From contig JAEPQH010000006.1 in the NCBI GenBank assembly GCA_017640605.1, positions 166,403 through 230,402 of the forward strand: a stretch of 64,000 nt of DNA. The letters run 5' to 3'. Positions within the stretch are counted from its first letter, which is position 1. Every line of letters begins with the position of its first letter. Below are positions 9,808 through 19,000 of the stretch, in pieces. This DNA is from Balneolaceae bacterium (GTDB taxonomy: Bacteria; Bacteroidota; Rhodothermia; Balneolales; Balneolaceae). The translations under genes were made by a program, and so were the position numbers. The notes under the pieces were generated by a model. The model did no database searches and was not told the DNA's origin. It saw only the letters and a program-made list of their open reading frames with translations.

Positions 9808-11634
9808 ATGCATTACATCGACTACACCATAATTGTTGTTTACCTGCTTGCGCTGATCGGCTTAGGAGTTTATTTGCAACGTAAAGCATCGAGTAGTATA
9901 GAGAGTTTCTTCTTGGGAGATCGCGATATGCCCTGGTGGGCTTTAGGCGCTTCGGGGATGTCGTCAAATTTCGATGTATCCGGCACCATGATTATCGTGG
10001 CCATGGTTTACGCATTAGGACTAAAGGGCTTTTTCATTGAATTACGCGGTGGGATTGTGCTGGTGATGGCATTCTTAATGGTTTTCATGGGTAAGTGGAA
10101 CCGTCGGGCACAAGTAATGACTGCCGCAGAATGGATGGAACTACGCTTTGGGCGTGACAAAGCCGGTAATGCGGCTCGAGTGCTAAGTGCACTTGCCAAT
10201 CTGCTTTTTGCAGTTACCGTTGTTACCTATTTTGCACAAGGTGGAGGAATCTTTCTTGCTAAAATTCTGAATATCGATCCGGAGTGGGCCACCATTGGAA
10301 TTATTGGTTTATCAACTATTTATACGGTGGCGTCCGGTTTATATGGTGTAGTTTACACCGATGTACTACAAGGTTTTTTAGTGTTTTTTGCGATTGTAGC
10401 AACTTGTGCCATTGCATTTTTTCATTATCCGCTTGCAGAAACGTTTCAGGTGTCGGTGCCATTGATTGGAGAAGGATTTCAAACCTTGGATGTAAATCTG
10501 GATAACTGGACCAATGTGCTGCCAAGTTGGACGATGGACCTTCCGGGCGAATACGGGCAATACAATCTATTCGGAATTGCCATAATTTTCTATCTCTTTA
10601 AAACCACTATTGAAGGTAGTGGTGGATCAGGCGGATATCTAATTCAACGTTATTTTGCTGCAAAAAGTGATCGCGATGCCGGTTTATTAAGTCTTTTCTG
10701 GATTTTCCTTCTTTCATTCCGTTGGCCATTCGTTGTTGCAGTTGCCATGATGGGAATCGCCTGGGGCGCAACCGGTACCGTAATTGAAAATCCTGAAGAA
10801 GTATTGCCTTCGGTTCTTTCAACCATGATTCCGGTGGGTTTAACCGGGTTGGTTATTGCAGGTTTAATTGCCGCTGCAATGTCTACGTTCGATTCGGTGG
10901 TAAACTCCGGTGCAGCCTATTGGGTAAAGGATATTTATCAGAGATTTATAAACCCGGAAGCATCCGAAAAAACCTTAGTTGCACATAGCCGATGGGCCTC
11001 TGTACTAATTGTTATTGTCGGATTTTTGCTTACCAAGCAATTCAAAAACATCAATGACATTTGGGGATGGCTAACCATGGGCTTGGGTTCTGGATTGATC
11101 ATCCCTCAAGTAATACGTTGGTACTGGTGGCGATTTAATGGATATGGATTTGCAGCAGGAGTTTTTGCGGGTATGTTGGCAGCTTTTTCGCAACTGATTT
11201 TCTTTCCCGATTTCACCGAATATGAGCTCTTTATTTATGTAGCCTCTATTTCTTTAACTGCTTGTATTATCGGTACATTCGCAACGCCTGCAGTGGAAGA
11301 TTCAATACTTATCAATTTCTACAAAACTACACGTCCGTTTGGTTTTTGGGGACGCATAAAAGAAAGCATGCCCAAAAAGAAAATGGAAGGCGTGGATGCA
11401 GAGAACAAACGAGACATCCTGTCTACAGTTATCGCAGTTCCTTGGATGCTCACACTTTGTATCACACCTATGCTATTAATGGTTCGGCAATGGCCCGAAT
11501 TTTTCACCGCATTAGGAATTTTAACTGTGCTGTCGGTTTCACTGTATTTCAGTTGGTTCAGGCATCTGTCTACCGAAAATGATTTAGATGAACTGGAAAT
11601 CAGTACCGAAGAAATCAATACAAAAAGAACTTGA
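9808..11634 (+). CDS. Sodium:solute symporter (SSS family)
   Basis: 608 residues, about 13-14 hydrophobic helices. The N-terminal IDYTIIVVYLLALIGLGVYL with SIESFFLGDRDMPWWALGAS and the SGLYGVVYTDVLQGFLVFF block are characteristic of SSS transporters, the class that contains sugar, sialic-acid and nucleoside symporters. It lies seven bases after the secreted hydrolase, so co-transcription is likely; it would bring the released sugar across the inner membrane with sodium. The C-terminal ~100 residues carry extra helices and a charged tail (TENDLDELEISTEEI), somewhat longer than the 13-helix core. Substrate specificity cannot be deduced from sequence alone. Confidence 0.9.
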   Translation: MHYIDYTIIVVYLLALIGLGVYLQRKASSSIESFFLGDRDMPWWALGASGMSSNFDVSGTMIIVAMVYALGLKGFFIELRGGIVLVMAFLMVFMGKWNRRAQVMTAAEWMELRFGRDKAGNAARVLSALANLLFAVTVVTYFAQGGGIFLAKILNIDPEWATIGIIGLSTIYTVASGLYGVVYTDVLQGFLVFFAIVATCAIAFFHYPLAETFQVSVPLIGEGFQTLDVNLDNWTNVLPSWTMDLPGEYGQYNLFGIAIIFYLFKTTIEGSGGSGGYLIQRYFAAKSDRDAGLLSLFWIFLLSFRWPFVVAVAMMGIAWGATGTVIENPEEVLPSVLSTMIPVGLTGLVIAGLIAAAMSTFDSVVNSGAAYWVKDIYQRFINPEASEKTLVAHSRWASVLIVIVGFLLTKQFKNINDIWGWLTMGLGSGLIIPQVIRWYWWRFNGYGFAAGVFAGMLAAFSQLIFFPDFTEYELFIYVASISLTACIIGTFATPAVEDSILINFYKTTRPFGFWGRIKESMPKKKMEGVDAENKRDILSTVIAVPWMLTLCITPMLLMVRQWPEFFTALGILTVLSVSLYFSWFRHLSTENDLDELEISTEEINTKRT

Positions 11635-11728
11635 GTATGGGGTTATATCCATCAAACAATCAAGAAAACAATATGTCGGGAAGCTAGTCTCTGCTTTGCG
11701 ATTAACACTAACATAAAAGTCCAACAAT

Positions 11729-14700
11729 ATGATTGACCTTTACAAACGAACAATGAGTACTGTACTTAGTTTGATGTTTGTAGGTGCATTATTCGTATCA
11801 ACGAATGCATTTGCACAAGCACAAACTCAGTTAGAAACACTTTGGAGCGTTGATGCTCCGGTGAGTAACTGGTTTGGTACCGGTAACACAGAAAGGGGTA
11901 TCACTTACAACCCAACTACCGGAAACCTGATTGTTGCCAGCCGTCAAGGTGGCGTAACACCAGTTATTATTGATGCCGCAACCGGTGATTCTCTGGGTTT
12001 ACTTCAAACTACGATGCCGGCAATGGAAAATGTGGTGCCAAACTGGGCCATCGAAGCTCCATTTAGCAACTGGTTTGGTACCGGAAACACCGAGCGTGGT
12101 ATCACATTTAATCCGGCAACCAACAACTTAATCGTAGCTAGCCGACAGGGTGGAGTTACTCCGGTAATTATCGACGCTGCTACCGGCGATTCTGTTGGGC
12201 TTTTACCTACCACTATGCCTCCTGCCGAAACTGTAGACCCAATCTGGTCGGTAGATGCACCGGAAGGTACTTGGTTTACAACCGGTAATACCGAGCGTGG
12301 TGTAACATTTAACCCTGCAACCGGTAATTTGATTGTGGCTAGCCGTAATGGCGGTGTAAAACCTGTAATTGTTGATGCAGCCAATGGTGATTCTATTGGT
12401 GTACTTGATAACACTGGTATTTCAGGCGGAATATTCCCATTCAATCAAGTGCGAGCTACTCCGGATGGACAGATTTTTACGGCTAACTTAGCAAACAACG
12501 GAACTACGAAAATTTACCGTTGGGAAAATGAAGCTGCTACTCCTGTAGAAATTTTCAGCGATTCATTAGGACAGCGTTTAGGTGATTCTTTTGGACTTTT
12601 AGGCGATACTACTAATGTGACATTGCTTCTAAGTGGTGGTGGAGCTGATAAAGTTGTTCCATTTACTTGGAATGGCACTACACTTACCAAACAAGCTGAT
12701 TACCCGATAGCAGCAGGTGAAGCTCGCGGTGGTTTTTCTTCGCGTGTAATTAACGGTAACATTATCATTACCGGAACAGGAACTGCTCCTCGATTCATGA
12801 ATCCTGCTGATGGTACTTTAGGCGATCAATTGGTTTCAGATGACGTGCCTTCTGCAGATCTGAATTCTGCAATGTTAAACGATCAAATCGTTTATAACGG
12901 TCGTCACCTTGTAGCTGTTGGTCCTGCTTTCACTAACGGTAAATTCTATCTTCTTGATGTAACCGATGGTGTAAAACTCATCAAAGAAATTGGACCAATT
13001 GGCGAAAACACAAATGGTAATAATACCGGTGGTGTTCTTTTTGACGAGGGAACCAATCGCATGTATATCATGGATACAAACAACTCGATCCATGCGTATA
13101 ATCTTGCTGATTTCTTTGAAAAATCTGTAATCAGTGGTGGAATTTTTGCATTCAATCAAATTCGTGCTACTCCAAACGGACAAATCTTTACTGCGAATCT
13201 TGCCATCAATGGTACTACTAAAATTTACCGTTGGGCAGATCAAACCAGCATCCCTGAAGAAATCTATAGCGGCGATCTTGGTGGTCGTTTAGGTGATTCT
13301 TTTGGTGTGATTGGCGACACTACCAACGTAACATTACTATTAAGCGGCTCCGGTGCTGATAAAGTGGTTCCATTTACTTGGGATGGTACAACACTTACTA
13401 AACAAGCTGATTATCCGATTGCAGCTGGTGAAGCTCGAGGTGGTTTCTCATCGCGCGTTGTAAACGGTAACGTAATTATTACAGGAACCGGTACTGCTCC
13501 ACGATTCATGAATCCAACTGATGGAGCTTTAGGCGATGCTATTGCATCCGACGATATTCCTGCTGCAGATTTAAATTCAGTGATGTTAAACGATCAGGTA
13601 ATGTACAATGGTCGTCATTTAGTAGCAGTTGGTCCGGCATTTACCAATGGTAAATTCTACTTATTGGATGTAACCGATGGCGTTGAAGTGATCACAGAAT
13701 TAGGTCCGATTGGCGAAAACACTAATGGAAACAACACCGGTGGTGTATTATTCGACGAAACTAACAACAAATTGTACTTGATGGATACCAACAATGCGAT
13801 CCATTCGTACGATCTTGCTGATTTCTTCGATAAGCCGGTATTCAGTGGTGGTATCTTCACCTTCAATCAAATCAGAGCAACCGCTGATGGACAGATTTTC
13901 ACCGCTAACCTAATTTTAGGTGGTAATGGTGTTAAAATTTACCGTTGGGCGGATGAAATGAGCGTACCCGAAGTAGTATTTTCCGGCGATCTTGATAACA
14001 AAGTTCGTTTCGGTGATGCATTGGGTGTTGTTGGAACCGGCAATGATGTAACCGTATTATTGAGCGGTACAAACTCTGGTGTGATTGCTTCGTTTGCTTG
14101 GGATGGAAGCACACTTACGAAAACTGCAGAATATACTGTACCTGCAAATGTTGGTCGCGGTGGATTCTCATCTGCTTTCGGTGATAGCGTTTTAGCAACC
14201 GGAACCGGTGCAGCTCCTACATTCGTAAACTTTATGGATGGCTCGGTAGGAACCAGTGTTTCTTCTGCAGCTGTTGCTGAAGCTGATCTGAATTCAGTGA
14301 TGGTGAACGATGTGTTAGTAACTGATTCTAAAACATTAGTTGCTGTTGGACCTGCTTTCACAAACGGTATGTTCTACATCTTTGAGAAGATGGGTAATTC
14401 GTACGAATTAGTTGCAGAATTAGGCCCATTAGGCGAAAACACCAATGGTAACAATACCGGTGGCGTTTTATTTGATGGCGCCAACAAGCGATTGTATTTG
14501 ATGGATACCAACAACGCAATCAAAGCTTACGATATTAGTGTATTGGTTGATCCGGTTATGATTAGCCCATTTGCACTACTATCTCCAGCGGATGACACAG
14601 CCGTTGAATTGGCCGGTGAAGCCACTACCGAAGTAGATATCATGTGGGCAGAAGCTAAAGCTAATGCAGCAGTTACTTACACTTGGCATGCCGATGCTGT

Positions 14701-15214
14701 TGATGGCGATTTCTCTGATCCATTATTGAGCATTGCATCTAACAACGAAGGTATGGACACTGCACTAACTCTAACGTATCAGCAAATTGATGATGCTTTG
14801 GTATCATTAAATGTTGAAGATGGCGCAACCATCGACCTGATTTGGACGGTAACAGCAAGTGCAGGTGAAACCACTGTATTCTCATCCGATGTATTTGATA
14901 TCTCGTTTACAAGAATGCTGCATGTAACTAACGAATTGGAAGACACTCCAACTCGCTTTGCACTAAATCAAAACTACCCGAATCCGTTCAACCCGTCTAC
15001 CAATATTGGTTACGACCTGCCTAAAGCAGCAAACGTATCCATTACCGTGTACGACATTACCGGACGAGTAGTAGCAAACATCGACGAAGGACAGAAGTCA
15101 GCCGGATCGTACAATGTAGTATTCGATGCTTCTCATCTTTCAAGTGGAATGTACATCTACCGCATTCAGGCAGGTAGCTTCATTTCAACTAAGAAAATGA
15201 TGTTGATCAAATAA
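11729..15214 (+). CDS. Secreted repeat protein: three ~237-aa DUF4623-like repeats, SusE-like module, T9SS tail
   Basis: 1161 residues with a signal peptide ending STNAFA. Three short ~55-residue repeats come first (residues ~36-205; each with [16 protein letters not shown] or close variant, then [11 protein letters not shown]). Three long repeats follow, starting near 231, 468 and 705, each beginning [20 protein letters not shown] and ending [18 protein letters not shown], a pattern I associate with DUF4623. Residues ~945-1060 ([32 protein letters not shown]) resemble the SusE glycan-binding module. The end is a type A sorting domain ([19 protein letters not shown]). The likely role is surface glycan binding for the locus. 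It is preceded by a 94-bp gap with its own possible promoter and followed by a strong terminator. Confidence 0.82.
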   Translation: MIDLYKRTMSTVLSLMFVGALFVSTNAFAQAQTQLETLWSVDAPVSNWFGTGNTERGITYNPTTGNLIVASRQGGVTPVIIDAATGDSLGLLQTTMPAMENVVPNWAIEAPFSNWFGTGNTERGITFNPATNNLIVASRQGGVTPVIIDAATGDSVGLLPTTMPPAETVDPIWSVDAPEGTWFTTGNTERGVTFNPATGNLIVASRNGGVKPVIVDAANGDSIGVLDNTGISGGIFPFNQVRATPDGQIFTANLANNGTTKIYRWENEAATPVEIFSDSLGQRLGDSFGLLGDTTNVTLLLSGGGADKVVPFTWNGTTLTKQADYPIAAGEARGGFSSRVINGNIIITGTGTAPRFMNPADGTLGDQLVSDDVPSADLNSAMLNDQIVYNGRHLVAVGPAFTNGKFYLLDVTDGVKLIKEIGPIGENTNGNNTGGVLFDEGTNRMYIMDTNNSIHAYNLADFFEKSVISGGIFAFNQIRATPNGQIFTANLAINGTTKIYRWADQTSIPEEIYSGDLGGRLGDSFGVIGDTTNVTLLLSGSGADKVVPFTWDGTTLTKQADYPIAAGEARGGFSSRVVNGNVIITGTGTAPRFMNPTDGALGDAIASDDIPAADLNSVMLNDQVMYNGRHLVAVGPAFTNGKFYLLDVTDGVEVITELGPIGENTNGNNTGGVLFDETNNKLYLMDTNNAIHSYDLADFFDKPVFSGGIFTFNQIRATADGQIFTANLILGGNGVKIYRWADEMSVPEVVFSGDLDNKVRFGDALGVVGTGNDVTVLLSGTNSGVIASFAWDGSTLTKTAEYTVPANVGRGGFSSAFGDSVLATGTGAAPTFVNFMDGSVGTSVSSAAVAEADLNSVMVNDVLVTDSKTLVAVGPAFTNGMFYIFEKMGNSYELVAELGPLGENTNGNNTGGVLFDGANKRLYLMDTNNAIKAYDISVLVDPVMISPFALLSPADDTAVELAGEATTEVDIMWAEAKANAAVTYTWHADAVDGDFSDPLLSIASNNEGMDTALTLTYQQIDDALVSLNVEDGATIDLIWTVTASAGETTVFSSDVFDISFTRMLHVTNELEDTPTRFALNQNYPNPFNPSTNIGYDLPKAANVSITVYDITGRVVANIDEGQKSAGSYNVVFDASHLSSGMYIYRIQAGSFISTKKMMLIK

Positions 15215-15249
15215 ATTAACAACAAGCAAATGCTTGATTGTAGAAAAGG

Positions 15250-15278
15250 CCCCCGGCAGCAATGTCGGGGGTTTTTTG
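15250..15278 (+). terminator. Rho-independent terminator of the DUF4623-like gene
   Basis: A 9-bp GC-rich stem (CCCCCGGCA pairing with TGTCGGGGG, with one G-U wobble) closes on a GCAA tetraloop and is followed directly by six T. It sits 35 bases after the stop and is the clearest intrinsic terminator in the window. Confidence 0.93.
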
Positions 15279-15315
15279 TTTTAATGGAGTATTGATTGTA
15301 AGCTCGTTAAGTATT

Positions 15316-15433
15316 CGTTCCGAACAACTTGTTCGAAATGCCTCATGGAACCACCGGTTCGAGAGTAATAGCCTCGATCACTCTCAATACGATAAAATCT
15401 ATCAGACAGACTTAAGCCGTCAGACAGATAATT
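15316..15433 (+). repeat. Triple-hairpin dispersed repeat, copy A
   Basis: About 115 bp, similar over its full length to copies at 15535-15645 and 16913-17030, all in the same orientation. Order: hairpin 1 (TTCCGAACAA/TTGTTCG), hairpin 2 (GAACC/GGTTC), a conserved linker (CTCTCAATACGATAAAATCT) and hairpin 3 (CAGACAG...CCGTCAGACAG). It differs from copy C by scattered substitutions, partly within stems. Confidence 0.85.
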
Positions 15434-15534
15434 AAATAATTAGGGTCATTCTGAGGGTACTCCCGAAGAAACTAAACGGGTGACGGTGAAAAGATAATTA
15501 TGTGGTAAGTAAATGATCAGAGCTTATAAACTCA

Positions 15535-15645
15535 AACCAAACAACTTGTTCGGAATACCTCCTCGAACCACCGCTTCGAAAGCATAGCCTCGATCACTCT
15601 CAATACGATAAAATCTATCAGACGGACTTTAGCCGTCAGACAGAT
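15535..15645 (+). repeat. Triple-hairpin dispersed repeat, copy B
   Basis: Same order of elements as copies A and C, with a degraded left arm of hairpin 1 (CAAACAACTTGTTCGG) and an intact hairpin 3 (CAGACGG, ACTTTAG loop, CCGTCAGACAG). Copies A and B both lie upstream of the lipoprotein gene and copy C lies downstream. Confidence 0.85.
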
Positions 15646-15761
15646 GGTTGTATTACCAATCTCCTATCTTCAAATTTTATTACTTACACGCTTCATCCAT
15701 TATTCACAATAAGTTGGTATATAACATAGGATTGTACTATACCATCTAATAGTGAGGGCGT

Positions 15762-16856
15762 ATGAAATCGCTTCTTTTTAAGCTAACCATGTTTATTGTT
15801 GGGGCATACCTGTGGTTTGGTGCCTGTGGCTTATTAGGACCGGAAGACAAAGAAAAAGACCCGGTTGTTGAGTTAGAACCCGGATCACGAAATTATACTT
15901 GGTCGGTGGATAGTGTGTATAGCGCTCCGGGTGGCTGGATGAATACGATTTGGGGTTCGTCCCCGGATAATGTATGGATTGCTTCCTCAGGAGGCTTTGA
16001 AAAGCTATGGCACTACAATGGAAGTGAATGGACTCCATATCCATATAGGGAAGGGTTAAATGGGTTCACGGGTGACTTTTATAGTATTTTTGGTTTTGAA
16101 GAAGATAATGTATGGATGGGGGGACAAGGACCAGGAGGAAGATCCATTTGGCATTATGATGGACGCGATTGGAAGTTGTTTTATACATATAAACCAAACG
16201 GGAAAGGTGAAGCTACAATTTTAGATATATGGGGTTGTACATCCTCCAATTTACATGCGGTAGGTACTGTACCAACCGGGCAAAGCAATCCAACTTACCA
16301 AGGTTTTATTCTACATTACGATGGCAGGCAATGGAGGGAAGAGTTGATGACTGATTTTGGCATGCAGTTTCAAAGAATCCGAGAAAACGAAGAACAAATA
16401 TACTTGTCTGGATCGGGTCCATATTCTACCCAGCTCATTTCGGATAGTGTGTCCATTTATAAATTGAAAGATAATCACTTGGATACCCTGTACTCAAAAA
16501 ATCGAAATGAGGCGGGTTCAGTAAGTTTGAATAAGTTTGGAGATAAGGTCTACTTCGTAGCTGAAAACGAAGTGTTGGACACAAGTTTCATTAGCAATTT
16601 ACCTTTTACACTAACTGAGGATGTATTTGGAGTAGATGGCAGACATGGAAAAGACATGTTCATAACAACGGAAAAAGGCGTTTTGCATTTCAATAGTGAG
16701 AATGTGGAATATCTATTGGCGCTGGAAAGTAGGAATGCGGTGGTCTTCCGCACACTCATCATGGAAAAAGATGTCTTTTTTCTGGTGAATGACTACGATG
16801 CAGGTACAAATGTAATCTATCACGGAACATTGAATGAAGAAGAAGAGGAGGAATAA
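15762..16856 (+). CDS. Putative lipoprotein with propeller-like repeats
   Basis: 364 residues. The signal peptide ends in the lipobox FGAC (Cys about 22), so it is probably lipid-anchored. The mature part repeats a pattern of IWGSSPDNVWIASSGG / LWHYNGSEW, then IFGFEEDNVWMGGQG / IWHYDGRDW and IWGCTSSNLHAVGT / ILHYDGRQW, with a spacing of about 60 residues. Such W-G-[ST]-x-x-N-V-W and H-Y-D-G blocks are seen in beta-propeller surface proteins. The function is unknown. The acidic tail (EEEEEE) is unusual. The gene is flanked on both sides by copies of the triple-hairpin repeat, and it appears unrelated to the sugar locus, so it may be an insertion. Confidence 0.75.
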   Translation: MKSLLFKLTMFIVGAYLWFGACGLLGPEDKEKDPVVELEPGSRNYTWSVDSVYSAPGGWMNTIWGSSPDNVWIASSGGFEKLWHYNGSEWTPYPYREGLNGFTGDFYSIFGFEEDNVWMGGQGPGGRSIWHYDGRDWKLFYTYKPNGKGEATILDIWGCTSSNLHAVGTVPTGQSNPTYQGFILHYDGRQWREELMTDFGMQFQRIRENEEQIYLSGSGPYSTQLISDSVSIYKLKDNHLDTLYSKNRNEAGSVSLNKFGDKVYFVAENEVLDTSFISNLPFTLTEDVFGVDGRHGKDMFITTEKGVLHFNSENVEYLLALESRNAVVFRTLIMEKDVFFLVNDYDAGTNVIYHGTLNEEEEEE

Positions 16857-16861
16857 TTGCT

Positions 16862-16891
16862 AAAAAAAAGAGTGGTGCTGCAACACCACTC
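16862..16891 (-). terminator. Intrinsic terminator for the FAD-oxidoreductase gene (minus strand)
   Basis: An 8-bp perfect stem GAGTGGTG/CACCACTC with a six-base loop; read on the minus strand it is followed by eight T. It lies beyond repeat copy C downstream of the minus-strand gene ending at 17052, and just after the plus-strand lipoprotein, so it may act in both directions. Confidence 0.85.
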
Positions 16892-16912
16892 CTAAAAATA
16901 AATGGTTAAACT

Positions 16913-17030
16913 CGTTCCGAACAACTTGTTCGGAATACCTCTCCGAACCACCGGTTCGAAAGTAATTGCCTCAGCCATTCTCAATACGATAAAATCTGTC
17001 AGACGGACTTTAGCCGTCAGACAGATAATT
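16913..17030 (+). repeat. Triple-hairpin dispersed repeat, copy C
   Basis: The best-preserved copy. Hairpin 1 is a perfect 10-bp stem with a one-base centre (16915-16935). Hairpin 2 is CGAACC/GGTTCG (16944-16958). Hairpin 3 is CTGTCAGACGG against CCGTCAGACAG (16996-17024), 10 of 11 pairs. It lies in the 3' region of the minus-strand FAD-oxidoreductase gene, before its terminator, so it would be transcribed into that mRNA's 3' end. Confidence 0.88.
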
Positions 17031-17051
17031 CAATAACAATGAGAAATGAAT

Positions 17052-18911
17052 TTAATCCAGCATCGGATTCTCGAATCCAATTTGAACCTGATCTGCAGTA
17101 AATGGATCGAAAATGGCATCAATTAACCATGCAAGCTGGATGCGCGTAATTTCACTCCGATCACCGGCAAAGTTCATTGCTTCTTTGTTAGCACTAAACC
17201 AAGTTTCATTCTCTATGTCTTCCACAGAGGTGAAGGATGGAGATTGATCCGCCAAAAAGCCCAATAGCGATTGCTGTGTAAGCTCATTTCTATTGAAATC
17301 GGGCAGCTCAAGTCGCTGTAAGATTTCGTTCAGATTTTCGCGTTGTACCACGCTATCCGGATAAATACGTGTTTCGTTAGCCCATAAATATGGGATTCCT
17401 TCTCCACGCATCACTCCTGCAAGTCCAACCCGCTGTACCGATTCAAAGGCAGGATGATCCGGCTGAACATCCATATACGGCATCAAAAACATATCAGCAT
17501 CAAGTAATTCTTGTTGCAGTGTTCTTACATCCACATTTCTCGGTTCGATTCGGTTTTGTACAGCAAGAGCAGCTGCAGCTCCTGCTGCCTGACCTAATTG
17601 CAACACCACAGGCTGTAAACGAGTGGTACCGTTAGCTAAATTAGAAACTGAAATACTTTTATCAGCTACAATCAACCCGTCAATTTCCTGAGGGATCAAA
17701 CTTCCGTAAGGAACGTTATACGATGGGATTTTCGGAAAATCGAACTGATTTGGAACCGGATTTTTCTTTCGGTGATGATCAACCGGATAATCGCCCACGG
17801 CAATTCCTGTTTTGTACAAAGGTCGCTCAGACATGGCATACGGATCTTGTATATCATACAAAAACAAACGATCTACTCCTACCAAGCGTCGGCTTTCTCG
17901 AATGTATGGAATCAATGGATAGCCATCTTCGGATGGGAATTCGTCGGCAGCGAGTTGAAGATTTGTGTAACCGCCTTCAGTTTGCATAAAGTAAATCCAC
18001 GACTTGGTGAATTCTTTGGCATAGGCCAGTATGGAATCACGCTCGTCGTAGCTTTGCTCTAGAATTTCAGCATAGAAATCGTTGCCATTCGTTGGCCAGT
18101 TTATCATAAACTTATCATTCGGTAAACGGCCGTAATCCAGCATGTAATCGCAGTCGATTAGATCCTCAATATTTTCTGAACAAACTTGTTTACACATACA
18201 ATCAAACTCAGCAGGATCATACGAAGCCGGTTTTTCAATGATCGGTCCTTCCGTGCCAATATCTTCCAGAATGGCTACATAAGTTAAATCCTGAACATAG
18301 GGCAGAGGTTCGCGCGGTGCGGCTTCTTCTTTGGTTTCATCATACGTTTCCATATTGATGCTATAGTCAGCTCCGGCCAGTGCGAGTAAATCACCGTATT
18401 CGGTGCCATCAATAAATACATCAGCAGAAACTGAAAGTGCCCCCCCATTTCGATCGGTAAAAGTAGCGCCTACCACTTTATTGTTTTGCACATCTACTGA
18501 TTCGATATACCACCCATACTCAACGGTGATGTTTTCTTCAGCAGCCACCATTTTTTGGAAAACCTCATTCCCAAATGAAGGTTCAAACTGCGTTCGAGAA
18601 ACCCATCCGGTAAATACTGCTTCCGGTCCGCCATAATGGTCGTACAAATGCTCGCGAAATTCGCCCCAAATGCCTGAAGGTAAATTATGATTTCCGTCGA
18701 TGGCGCTTACTCCGGCAGAAGTAAGCATCCCACCTAACCATTCGGTAGGTTCGAAAATAGTAACTTGTTGGCCCATTCTGGCTGCTTGCAAGGCAGCTGT
18801 TACGCCACTGGCACCTCCGCCAACAACGGCAATTTCAGTTTGGATTGCAGGTTGATTGCTGCAATTCACAAAAAACAATAATGCAACTAATGGTAAGAGA
18901 TACGTTTTCAT
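17052..18911 (-). CDS. Secreted FAD-dependent oxidoreductase (FAD_oxidored type), putative lipoprotein
   Basis: 619 residues with a lipobox-like signal (LLFFVNC, Cys17). Directly after comes a Rossmann dinucleotide site (IAVVGGGASGVTAALQAARMG) and the downstream WLGGMLTSAGVSAIDG block of the PF12831 FAD-dependent family. Near 400-450 are GSLIPQEIDGLIVADKSISV and the TTRLQPVVLQLGQAAG block, also family hallmarks. Members often sit in carbohydrate loci of Bacteroidota and related phyla; their substrates are largely unknown, with sugar oxidation likely. The C-terminal ~110 residues are less typical. It is divided from the nagB-type gene by a terminator but has the same orientation, so it may belong to the same amino-sugar regulon. 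Confidence 0.85.
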   Translation of the reverse strand: MKTYLLPLVALLFFVNCSNQPAIQTEIAVVGGGASGVTAALQAARMGQQVTIFEPTEWLGGMLTSAGVSAIDGNHNLPSGIWGEFREHLYDHYGGPEAVFTGWVSRTQFEPSFGNEVFQKMVAAEENITVEYGWYIESVDVQNNKVVGATFTDRNGGALSVSADVFIDGTEYGDLLALAGADYSINMETYDETKEEAAPREPLPYVQDLTYVAILEDIGTEGPIIEKPASYDPAEFDCMCKQVCSENIEDLIDCDYMLDYGRLPNDKFMINWPTNGNDFYAEILEQSYDERDSILAYAKEFTKSWIYFMQTEGGYTNLQLAADEFPSEDGYPLIPYIRESRRLVGVDRLFLYDIQDPYAMSERPLYKTGIAVGDYPVDHHRKKNPVPNQFDFPKIPSYNVPYGSLIPQEIDGLIVADKSISVSNLANGTTRLQPVVLQLGQAAGAAAALAVQNRIEPRNVDVRTLQQELLDADMFLMPYMDVQPDHPAFESVQRVGLAGVMRGEGIPYLWANETRIYPDSVVQRENLNEILQRLELPDFNRNELTQQSLLGFLADQSPSFTSVEDIENETWFSANKEAMNFAGDRSEITRIQLAWLIDAIFDPFTADQVQIGFENPMLD

Positions 18912-18945
18912 GAGTAGATTTGTATGAGTTTATAAATCATATATA

Positions 18946-18975
18946 GAAAAAGGCGAAGGAGTTATCCCTCGCCTT
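18946..18975 (-). terminator. Intrinsic terminator after the nagB-LmbE gene (minus strand)
   Basis: Ten-base arms AAGGCGAAGG and CCCTCGCCTT (one G-U wobble in the minus-strand RNA) around a six-base loop, followed on the minus strand by a T run. It lies 26 bases past the stop of the nagB-type gene and only ~35 bases before the start of the FAD oxidoreductase, so that gene needs readthrough or a promoter overlapping the hairpin. Confidence 0.82.
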
Positions 18976-19000
18976 CATTGTTTGAGGTCGAATGTTTGCC

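Larger units (their letters stand above)
15280..15761. other. 480-bp non-coding stretch with two copies of a dispersed repeat
   Basis: There is no plausible gene here. It holds repeat copies A (15316-15433) and B (15535-15645), and between them a GTCATTCTGAGGG...CCCGAAGAA segment (about 15445-15470) that resembles the short palindromic GTCATTCTGAG-type repeats scattered in Bacteroidota genomes. The last ~100 bases are AT-rich and probably carry the promoter of the lipoprotein gene that starts at 15762. Confidence 0.7.

Noticed and set aside
12004..14361. Long minus-strand frames within the repeat protein gene
   Set aside because: They recur at the same place in each repeat, because the antisense strand of a repeat is also repeated; no protein features.
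11830..14540. Direct repeats suggesting a CRISPR-like or tandem DNA array
   Set aside because: They are coding repeats of 55 and 237 residues in one open reading frame, with many synonymous differences and no spacers of uniform length.
16862..16891. Hairpin as terminator of the plus-strand lipoprotein gene only
   Set aside because: The T run is on the minus strand; on the plus strand the bases after the hairpin are CTAAAAATAAA, so it best serves the minus-strand gene.
17390..18636. Several plus-strand open frames of 70-100 codons inside the FAD oxidoreductase gene
   Set aside because: They lie antisense to a well-conserved protein and show no family motifs; they are frame shadows.
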